A stretch of 13,274 nt of DNA, taken from an uncultured Mycoplasmataceae bacterium. Its GTDB lineage: Bacteria; Bacillota_I; Bacilli_A; Mycoplasmatales; Mycoplasmoidaceae. Shown one piece after another: positions 7,426 through 13,274 of the stretch. A program made the translations under genes and the position numbers. Position 1 is the stretch's first letter; the number at the start of each line of letters is the position of its first letter. The DNA lies in the NCBI GenBank assembly GCA_949299825.1, contig CASGBP010000052.1, positions 1-13,274 of the forward strand. The letters run 5' to 3'. Under the pieces are notes generated by a model, which had not been told where the DNA came from, ran no database searches, and was given only the letters and a program-made list of their open reading frames with translations.

Positions 7426-9495
7426 TTACACTAATTTTTTGCTAGGTACTAAAACTTTTTTACTATCTTTTCTAGCTGTTGTAGACTTAGTGTTTCTAGC
7501 AACTTTTCTTTTTACAACTGGAACATTAGTAGCTGCTTTTTTATTGGTTTCTGCTTTTTGAATTTCATTTTTTCTATCATCTACAATTTTTTTGTTTACA
7601 ACTGAATTTGGTTCATAATTAAATCTGCTATTGGTAGATCTTGGTGTATTGCTTGTTAAGTTATCATTTCTTAAATTTAAGTTAATTGATGGTTTATTTG
7701 ACTTAACATAGTCAACATATTGATTGTTGTTTGGTGCATACATAGATTTATTATTTGTATTGGTAATAGTTTGATTGCTATTTTGTCCTTGTTTTCTTAC
7801 AACTAAATCATTTAGATTAACTTGTTCTCTATATCTATCTGGATTAGATAAATCAAATGGATTTTTGGTATTGATTGTATATGGGTTTTGATCATTAATA
7901 CTAATAGGTTTATTTTTTTCTAATGGACCAAGATTTTCTCTTCTAGTAGCTTGATTTTTAATTTGTGACAAAGGCACCATTTGGGTAGGATCAAATTGAG
8001 GTTTATTAGTTGCAGATTGCATAATATTATTTTTATTAATTGTTTGAACAATTGGAACATTGTTCATTGAAGCAGTGTTAACTAGTTTGTTATTAACAAT
8101 TGGTGATTTATATTTTGTATCTTGCTTAACATATTGATTATTAACTTGGATTGTTGATTGAACAATTTGATCAACTACTTCCCGATTATTAGCAGCTTCA
8201 ATTTCCCGATTATTAATCAAATCAACTATGTTATATACACTAGGTGATTTAATGTATTGTTTGTAATTAATGTTTGATTGATAATTTTGACGTTGAAATT
8301 GTTGTTTTCTTTGGTTTTGAATATTTGCAAAGTTAATACCAGCTGCTTGATTTTGGTAATCATTTAAATTTTGAGTATTAGCAAAGTTCTTATTTAAATT
8401 ATTTAAGTTATTAAGGTCAAAATAACCACCATCAATTGTTTTTTCGTTTATAGTTCTAAATTTATTTGTGTCATTTACAAAATTGTCACGTAAGGATTGA
8501 CTATTGATTTGTGGTTGACCAAAATTATTTGTAAATTGATTATTATTTGCAAAAGAAGCATCATCAAGTGGCATTCCACTAGCAGAATAAACTCGATAAT
8601 TTTGTTTTGGTCTATTAGATTCAATATCATTTCTCAAACTATTCATATATGCATCAACTTGTTGTTGAGTATTAAATTCATCTTTATTAAATTGATCTCT
8701 TAAATTACCAACATTCAAATTAAATCCTGCATTGGTGAAGCCATAATTTGTGTCATCATATAAATCCTTTGATTTGAAAAAATCTAATTCCTTATCATTA
8801 TTCTCAATCATATGAATATAGTTAGCATCTTCATTTTCTAAATCTTTTTTAAGTAAAAATTCATTTACGTTTTCATTAGTTTGTTCATTTTTTATTGATA
8901 ACTCAATTGATTCTAATGATTTCTTTGCTAGTTCTTCTTTTTTTGCATTTTCATCAAATGAACTATCCTCATAGAATTTAACCAATCTTTCAAATAAAGC
9001 TTGTTGCTCAAGTGTCATTTGATCTTCTTGTAAATCTAGGAATGCTAAATAATTTTTTGAAGTGTTATTTAAACACATTGTTTTAATCGCTCTAGCTTGT
9101 TCTTCAGGAGAAAGAGTTTTAAGATATGAATCCAATAAGAACTTTCTATCCTTGTAGTCATTGTAGTATCTTAAAGGGATAGTGTTCTTTCAAATTTCTT
9201 TATATTCTTCTGGTACAGTCATTAACTTTATGAAAGCTTGATTATCCTCAATAATTTGATCTTGATGTCTATTGTTAGCTAATGAAAGTCCAATTATTTT
9301 ATCAACTGAATCTAATGAAGTTCTTTTAATATTCTTATAAAAGTCACCTGTAATGTAAGAATATCTTTCTTTAAAATAGTCTTTTCCATATTTTTCGATT
9401 ACTCTTCCTTTAAAATCTATATGATGAAAAGGTAGTGAATCTCATAACATAGCTTTTCGACTTAATTTTTGATATTCTCTTGTACTCTTAGTCAT
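7426..9495 (-). CDS. Unrecognised 689-residue protein, Asn/Gln-rich with lysine-rich C-terminal tail
   Basis: I do not recognise this gene. Reading TGA as Trp extends the frame upstream to ATG at 9493-9495, preceded by GGGGA five bases before it. Residues 1 to about 180 look like a normal folded region, rich in Tyr, Lys and aromatic residues (for example KYGKDYFKERYSYITGDFY). Residues about 175-250 are acidic and helix-prone. From about 255 to 630 the sequence is dominated by Asn and Gln with few hydrophobics, including short recurrences such as NLRDQF/SLRDNF and NNREIEAANNRE. The last roughly 50 residues are Lys/Arg/Ala/Thr-rich, ending KKVLVPSKKLV. There is no signal peptide, membrane segment or lipobox, so a cytoplasmic location is inferred. 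Mollicute cytoskeletal and attachment-organelle proteins often combine a folded head with long low-complexity regions, but that is only an analogy. It sits first in the minus-strand group, ahead of yebC. Confidence 0.85.
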
Positions 9496-9560
9496 TTATT
9501 TCCCCATTCAAAATAAATACTATATATAATTTTATCAAGTTTAACCTAACCTGTCATAGT
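9496..9560 (-). promoter_or_regulatory. Probable promoter and ribosome binding site of the 689-residue protein gene
   Basis: Reading the minus strand toward the start at 9495, there is a TATATA (9526 down to 9521) within a run of alternating A and T, then about 15 bases, then GGGGA (9505 down to 9501) ending 5 bases before the ATG. This would give a leader of about 20 bases. A -35 element is not convincing (TTAGGT at 9549-9544 is the best spaced candidate). Confidence 0.4.
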
Positions 9561-9583
9561 AATAAACATATTAAGACAAGTAT

Positions 9584-9601
9584 TATTATTTATAAATAAT
9601 A
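9584..9601. repeat. Perfect 18-base palindrome in the divergent intergenic region
   Basis: TATTATTTA at 9584-9592 is the exact reverse complement of TAAATAATA at 9593-9601, centred between 9592 and 9593. It lies between the divergently transcribed 689-residue gene and ppa, about 75 bases before the ppa start. It could be an operator for a dimeric regulator, but it consists only of A and T and such palindromes arise fairly easily in this base composition. Confidence 0.6.
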
Positions 9602-9652
9602 GATTTACTAGAACTTTTTCAAAAAAACTTTAAAAAATTAAAAATAGATTGA

Positions 9653-9668
9653 TAAAATTAAATACAAT
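9653..9668 (+). promoter_or_regulatory. Putative -10 element(s) for ppa
   Basis: TACAAT at 9663-9668 ends 8 bases before the ppa ATG at 9677, and TAAAAT at 9653-9658 is an alternative. With the first, the mRNA would start at or within a base or two of the start codon; with the second, the leader would be about 11 bases. No Shine-Dalgarno sequence precedes the ATG, which fits either reading. Confidence 0.4.
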
Positions 9669-9676
9669 TATCGTTT

Positions 9677-10240
9677 ATGAAAAAGATTATGTCACTAACA
9701 TTAGAAGTTACTATTGAAATTCCAAAGAATTCTAAAATAAAGTATGAATATGATCGTGAATCTGGTCAAATAAAAGTTGATAGAATTCTTTTTGGTGCTA
9801 GTTCTTATCCACAAAATTATGGTTTTATCAAGGAAGCTTTAGATTGGGATGGTGATGAATTGGATGCATTAGTTATTGCTGATCAGCCATTTTTACCTGG
9901 AGTTGTTGTTGATGCTAGGATACTAGGAGCTATGGAAATGATTGATAATGGTGAAACTGATACAAAATTGATTTCAGTTATAGATTGTGATCCTAGGTTT
10001 AAGCAATATAAGGATATCAAAGATTTACCAGAACATTTGTTATTGGAAATTAAGGATTTTTTTGAAACCTATAAAAATTTACAAAATAAGAAAGTTGAAA
10101 TTAAGGGTTTTAGAGATTTTGATTGAGCTAAAAAAGAATATGAAGAATGTAAACAATTAATGGAAAAATTTGGAAAAATGGACAAAAAAGAATTTGTGAA
10201 CAAAATGATGAAAGAACATCCTGAAAAATATAAAAAATAG
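9677..10240 (+). CDS. ppa: Inorganic pyrophosphatase (family I)
   Basis: Encodes 187 residues, close to other bacterial family I pyrophosphatases. It hydrolyses pyrophosphate to phosphate and so drives nucleic acid and aminoacyl-tRNA synthesis forward. Motifs seen: EIPKNSKIKYEYD near residues 14-26, the VDRILFGASSYPQNYGFI stretch at about 34-51, the signature DWDGDELDALV (about 55-65, the metal-binding D-x-D-x-x-D), DNGETDTKLISV and the later D-D-R-style DCDPRFKQYKDIKDLPEH. A TGA tryptophan at 10124-10126 (DFDWAKKEYEE) is typical of the family, and the reading frame continues to TAG at 10238-10240. ATG 9677 is taken as start; the ATG at 9689 (MSLTLEV) is also possible. The tRNA-His gene lies 35 bases downstream. 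Confidence 0.95.
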
Positions 10241-10251
10241 TATTAATAATT

Positions 10252-10257
10252 TATAAT
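10252..10257 (+). promoter_or_regulatory. Putative -10 element for tRNA-His
   Basis: A perfect TATAAT at 10252-10257 lies 18 bases before the tRNA 5' end, placing the transcription start at about 10264. No -35 match is evident. It overlaps a small AT-only inverted repeat (10245-10261) after ppa. Co-transcription with ppa remains possible. Confidence 0.5.
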
Positions 10258-10275
10258 TATTTTAGTTTATTTTAT

Positions 10276-10353
10276 GGCGGCTTTGGTGAAGTTGGTTAAC
10301 ACGCCTGACTGTGACTCAGGTATGCGCGGGTTCGAGTCCCGTAGGTCGCCCCA
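10276..10353 (+). tRNA. tRNA-His (anticodon GTG), CCA encoded
   Basis: A full cloverleaf can be folded. The anticodon stem CCTGA/TCAGG encloses the loop CTGTGAC, whose central GTG reads histidine codons. The T arm is GCGGG-TTCGAGT-CCCGT. The acceptor stem GGCGGCTT pairs with AGGTCGCC over eight positions, including two G-T wobbles. The eighth pair is the extra G at -1 opposite C73, a distinctive identity element of bacterial tRNA-His, and it is encoded here at 10276. The 3' CCA is encoded at 10351-10353. The D stem is short, about three pairs (GTG/CAC). A terminator follows directly. Confidence 0.95.
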
Positions 10354-10364
10354 TTATGTGAATC

Positions 10365-10395
10365 AATCCTGAGTTTTCAGGATTTTTCTTTTTTT
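10365..10395 (+). terminator. Rho-independent terminator after tRNA-His
   Basis: The stem AATCCTGA (10365-10372) pairs perfectly with TCAGGATT (10377-10384) around a GTTT loop, followed by a nearly unbroken T run to 10395. It starts 11 bases after the tRNA CCA. It separates the ppa/tRNA transcript from the cdd operon; the T run reaches into the region where a cdd -35 element would be. Confidence 0.9.
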
Positions 10396-10411
10396 ATTTG
10401 AAACAAATATA

Positions 10412-10417
10412 TATAAT
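10412..10417 (+). promoter_or_regulatory. Putative -10 element for the cdd-pgm-tpiA operon
   Basis: A perfect TATAAT at 10412-10417 lies 22 bases before ATG 10440, predicting transcription from about 10424 and a leader near 16 bases. It follows directly after the tRNA-His terminator, where a new promoter is needed. Its position inside a possible TTG-started extension at 10398 argues for the ATG as the cdd start. Confidence 0.6.
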
Positions 10418-10439
10418 TAAAAAAGATATTGCTTTACAA

Positions 10440-10835
10440 ATGACTTATTTTAATAGATTGTTAGAATTACAAAAAAATGCTTATGCCAATTATTCCAATT
10501 ATAAGGTTGCTTGTATTTTAATTGATGAAAATAATAATTGTTATGAAGGCGTTAATGTTGAAAATGCTTCCTTTGGTTTAACTATATGTGCAGAAAGATC
10601 TGCGATAGCATGTGCTGTAAGTAAAGGTTGTAGAAAAATTATTGAAGCTCATATAATATGTTCTAATAAAAAAACTTTTGGTGTGCCTTGTGGAATGTGC
10701 AGACAGACTTTAGCTGAATTCATGGATAATGATGCAAGGATAATTTTGTATAACATTAATGGAGAAACAAAACAATATTTATTAAAGGATTTGTTACCAG
10801 AATGTTTTAGAAATGATTATTTTTTAAAGGAGTAG
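10440..10835 (+). CDS. cdd: Cytidine deaminase
   Basis: Encodes 131 residues, the length of the small tetrameric cytidine deaminases, which convert cytidine and deoxycytidine to uridine and deoxyuridine in pyrimidine salvage. The zinc-site motifs are intact: CAERSA with Cys50 and the catalytic Glu52, and PCGMC with Cys84 and Cys87. The substrate-side residues NVENASFG (39-46) and the early YANYSNYKV match the family. ATG 10440 is preferred over the in-frame TTG at 10398, since the latter lies within the terminator T run and upstream of the TATAAT, and the ATG gives the usual N-terminus. The downstream pgm starts 3 bases after the stop codon, with its ribosome binding site inside the end of cdd. 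The cdd-phosphomutase pairing is also found in M. genitalium (MG052-MG053). Confidence 0.94.
   Translation: MTYFNRLLELQKNAYANYSNYKVACILIDENNNCYEGVNVENASFGLTICAERSAIACAVSKGCRKIIEAHIICSNKKTFGVPCGMCRQTLAEFMDNDARIILYNINGETKQYLLKDLLPECFRNDYFLKE
10826..10832 (+). promoter_or_regulatory. Ribosome binding site of the phosphomutase gene
   Basis: AAAGGAG at 10826-10832, in the last codons of cdd, ends 6 bases before the ATG at 10839. It is a strong Shine-Dalgarno match and fixes the start of the phosphomutase. Confidence 0.8.
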
Positions 10836-10838
10836 AAT

Positions 10839-12512
10839 ATGGCAAACAAGATTTATGATTTTTGATTAAATTCTCGAAATGTTCCATTACATATTAAGCA
10901 AGATATGAGTTTAATGTCTGCTAGTGAAATTGAAAAATCATTTAATAATAAGCAATTGAAATTTGGAACTGCAGGTTATAGAGCAATTATGGGACCTGGT
11001 AATCAATTTTTAAATGAGTTTACTTATCAACAATTAGCATATGGTTATGGAAAATACTTGAAAAAGCTTAATCCTAATCGACAGTTAAGAGTGATAATTG
11101 GTCATGATACGAGAAAAAATAGTTTAATTTTTGCTAATGTTGTTATGAAAACCTTGACTAGTTTAGGAATACAAGTTTACTTATTCAAAGATAATTTACC
11201 AATGCCTACTCCATTAGTTTCTTATGCAGTTAGAAAATTAAATTTGGATGGAGCAGTTAATATTACTGCCAGTCATAATCCAAAAACTTATAATGGTTTT
11301 AAAGCATACAATAGATTTGGTAGTCAATTATTATCTAGTGAAGCAGATAAAATGACCCAATTAATTCCTAATTGACGAGTGAATTTGTCATTAGATATTA
11401 ATTTAAATAATGATTTAATTAAGTATGCAACAAATAGTTTGTTAAATGATTATTTGGATAATATTAAGTCAAAGATAGGTTATACAAGAGCTAAAAAGGA
11501 TAAATCACCTATTGTGATAACTACTCATCATGGGGTTTTAAGTAATAAGAAATTTTTTGATTTTTTAAGATCATTAGGACATAACATATTACCAGTTTAT
11601 GAACAATGTTACTATGATGAAAATTTTGAAAATAGTGAATGTATGAATCCTGAGGATAAAAAATCATTTGATTTAGCATTGTATGTAGCTGAAAAAAATA
11701 ATTCTGATATTATGTTGGGAGTTGATCCTGATGGTGATCGTTTAGCTGTTGCAATTAAACATCGAGGAAAATGAATATATTTAAATGGAAATGAAACTGG
11801 CATAATTACGACTTTTTATCTTTTGAATCATAAGAATTTTGAAGGAAAAGTACCTATTGTTATTTCAACTTATGTTTCAAATAATTTAGTGAATGAAATT
11901 ATACATAAGTATGATGGATTAGTGTTACGTTGTGAAACCGGTTTTAAAAATATAGGTAAAGCAATGGAAGAAATAAATCATAAGGATTCTAGTTTTATCT
12001 TGGCATTTGAAGAAGCAATTGGTATGTGTATTGATGACAACATTAGAGAAAAAGATGGTATGAGTGCAGCTGCAATTGTTATTGAAATGTATAAGTATTA
12101 TAAACAAAAGGGAATGACTTTAGTTGATCTGTTAAATAATCGAATATATCAAGAATATGGTAATTGATATGGTAAAACTATTTCAATTGATTTAAAAGCT
12201 GATAATTTTGCCACAAAAATAGAAACTATTAAAAATAAAATACTTAAATCAACTATGTCAAACATTAGAAAATTTAAAATTGATAAAATTGAGGAAAATG
12301 AAAATGCAAACACAATTGATTTCTTAATGAGTGATAAGAGATCATGAATCAAATTTAGAGCCTCTGGAACAGAACCTAAATTTAAGATTTATTTTAATTT
12401 ATTTTTCGATAGCAACAATGGTTATGATGTTTTTGAATATGATCATCAAAAAAAGTCAAAGTTTGTTGAGGAAATATCTAAGGAACTAATAGATAGATTT
12501 AGGATTAAATAA
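10839..12512 (+). CDS. Phosphoglucomutase/phosphomannomutase (alpha-D-phosphohexomutase family)
   Basis: Encodes 557 residues, similar to the M. genitalium MG053 type. All four family motifs are present: the phosphoserine loop TASHNP with Ser145, the metal-binding DPDGDR with Asp296, Asp298 and Asp300, the sugar-binding FEEAIG at 390-395, and the phosphate-binding RASGTEPK with Ser509. The N-terminal FGTAGYRAIMGPG fits the larger PGM/PMM2-like branch. The enzyme moves phosphate between the 1 and 6 (or 5) positions of hexoses or pentoses; next to a nucleoside-salvage gene, a role in converting (deoxy)ribose-1-phosphate to the 5-phosphate is possible, but substrate is not readable from sequence. 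Several TGA tryptophans occur, the first in DFWLNS. The stop codon shares one base with the tpiA ATG. Confidence 0.93.
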
Positions 12513-13255
12513 TGAAAAAAATTATTGGTAATTGAAAATGTAATCAAACCCTATTTGAGGTAGTTGAATATTTTGAAATGATAAATCATTTTGATTATGA
12601 TCATACAAAATTAGAAATCGGTATTGCTGTACCTGATGTTTGACTTTTTCTTGCAAAATCTTCAACAAAGAAATTTGATATCATTGCTCAAAATGTTAAC
12701 TTAAATGATTTTGGTTCATTTACTGGAACAACATCTTGCAAGCACTTAAATGATATAGGAATAAAATCTACTATAATAGGTCATTCAGAAGTAAGAAAAT
12801 ATTTAAATGAAAATAATGAAATTATTAATAAAAAAATTTTAACTTGTTTAGCTAACAATATAAAAGTTATTTTATGTATAGGTGAACCAATTGAAGTATA
12901 TGAAAATGATGAGGTTTTTGAATATTTAGTAAATCAACTTTCAATCAATTTAGCAAATGTTAATACCCATGATTTACAAAATATTACCATTGCTTATGAA
13001 CCTATTTGAGCAATTGGTACAAATAAAACTCCTACAGTTGATGAAATTGAAAATATTATCATTTTATTAAAACAATATTTTGATGTTAATTTTGGAGTAA
13101 CAATTAATATTTTATATGGTGGGTCAGTCAATATCTCAAATGTAGCATCTTTTTCTAGCATTGATGTATTAGATGGCTTCTTGATTGGTACAGCAAGTTT
13201 AAATCCAAAAACCTTAATTGATATGGTAAGGTTAACACAATGAGACAAAAATTAA
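12512..13255 (+). CDS. tpiA: Triosephosphate isomerase
   Basis: Encodes 247 residues, the standard length. The enzyme interconverts dihydroxyacetone phosphate and glyceraldehyde 3-phosphate in glycolysis. The active-site signatures are complete: GNWKCN with Asn7, Lys9 and Asn11; IGHSEVRKY with the electrophilic His91; AYEPIWAIGT with the catalytic base Glu163 and the mobile loop after it; and YGGSVN at 202-207 for phosphate binding. Trp in GNWKCN and in EPIWAIG are TGA codons. The ATG overlaps the phosphomutase stop by one base, so translation is probably coupled. Its end overlaps the next gene by 16 bases. The tpiA-gpmI order is the same as in M. genitalium (MG431-MG430). Confidence 0.97.
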
Positions 13256-13274
13256 TTTTTCTAAATGTTGATGG
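13240..13274 (+). CDS. gpmI: Probable 2,3-bisphosphoglycerate-independent phosphoglycerate mutase, N-terminus only
   Basis: Eleven codons plus two bases are present: MRQKLIFLNVD followed by GG, which must be Gly. The pattern of a short basic start, a hydrophobic strand and then D-G is that of the GpmI N-terminus, where the Asp is a metal ligand (usually in the form ...LDGWG). AAGG at 13228-13231 precedes the ATG by 8 bases. The start lies within the last codons of tpiA, a 16-base overlap in another frame. The call leans on the tpiA-gpmI neighbourhood known in mollicutes; the sequence alone is too short to be firm. Confidence 0.6.
   Translation, partial: MRQKLIFLNVD

Noticed and set aside
8100..8450. 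Repeated ATTATT/TTGATT-rich strings in the 689-residue gene considered as a CRISPR-like or tandem-repeat array
   Set aside because: Spacing is irregular and the pattern is explained by Asn/Gln codon runs; only the 24-base-spaced TTCCCGATTATTA pair is a real repeat.
8497..8703. Open frame on the plus strand inside the 689-residue gene (also 7192-7434 across yebC)
   Set aside because: They are antisense to long coding frames, have no start signals, and their composition is what the complement of Asn/Gln/Lys codons yields.
10245..10261. AATAATT-TAT-AATTATT inverted repeat after ppa as a terminator
   Set aside because: Stem of A/T pairs only, 3-base loop and no T run of note; more likely incidental to the TATAAT promoter of the tRNA.
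10398..10439. Upstream in-frame TTG giving a 145-residue cytidine deaminase
   Set aside because: This TTG lies within the terminator tail and before the TATAAT promoter; ATG 10440 gives the family's normal N-terminus and length.
12994..13248. Minus-strand open frame opposite tpiA (similar ones at 2044-2247, 2978-3196, 11612-11803, 11925-12107, 12149-12352)
   Set aside because: Shadows of well-identified genes on the other strand; no family features in the translation.

Overview
The window comes from a mollicute (mycoplasma-type bacterium). The DNA is strongly AT-rich, genes are tightly packed with overlapping ends, and almost every gene reads correctly only if TGA is decoded as tryptophan (translation table 4); with the standard code yidC, rsmA, gltX, the HD gene, udk, yebC, ppa, pgm and tpiA would look broken. 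The gene order rpmH-rnpA-yidC-rsmA-(ispE)-gltX-HD hydrolase matches the oriC-proximal block of the Mycoplasma pneumoniae/genitalium group except for the extra ispE. A relative of that group or of the M. penetrans/M. iowae branch is therefore likely; the species cannot be settled from this sequence.

Left block (1-5782, + strand): end of rpmH (L34), rnpA (RNase P protein), yidC (membrane insertase), rsmA/ksgA (16S rRNA dimethyltransferase), ispE (MEP isoprenoid pathway kinase), gltX (glutamyl-tRNA synthetase) and an HD-domain dNTP triphosphohydrolase-like gene. Genes overlap or abut, so much of this is probably co-transcribed, with a possible internal promoter just before gltX.

Middle block (5772-9495, - strand), read right to left: a 689-residue Asn/Gln-rich protein of unknown function with a lysine-rich tail, yebC (transcription/translation factor family), udk (uridine kinase) and nfu (NifU C-terminal-type Fe-S carrier). 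The nfu and HD genes converge and overlap at their 3' ends by 11 bases.

Right block (9677-13274, + strand): ppa (inorganic pyrophosphatase), tRNA-His(GTG), a strong hairpin terminator, then a compact operon of cdd (cytidine deaminase), a phosphoglucomutase/phosphomannomutase, tpiA (triosephosphate isomerase) and the first codons of what is probably gpmI (phosphoglycerate mutase). A 181-base divergent intergenic region (9496-9676) separates the middle and right blocks and carries a perfect 18-base palindrome.

Functionally this is mostly housekeeping: translation, RNA maturation, membrane insertion, nucleotide salvage (udk, cdd, HD dNTPase) and glycolysis. The less ordinary items are ispE in a reduced genome together with an Fe-S carrier gene (the last two MEP enzymes are Fe-S proteins), the large low-complexity protein, and -10-like elements placed so close to the start codons of gltX, udk and ppa that leaderless transcripts are plausible. 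I see no IS element, CRISPR array, toxin-antitoxin pair or defence system, and no intergenic stretch reaches 300 bases.
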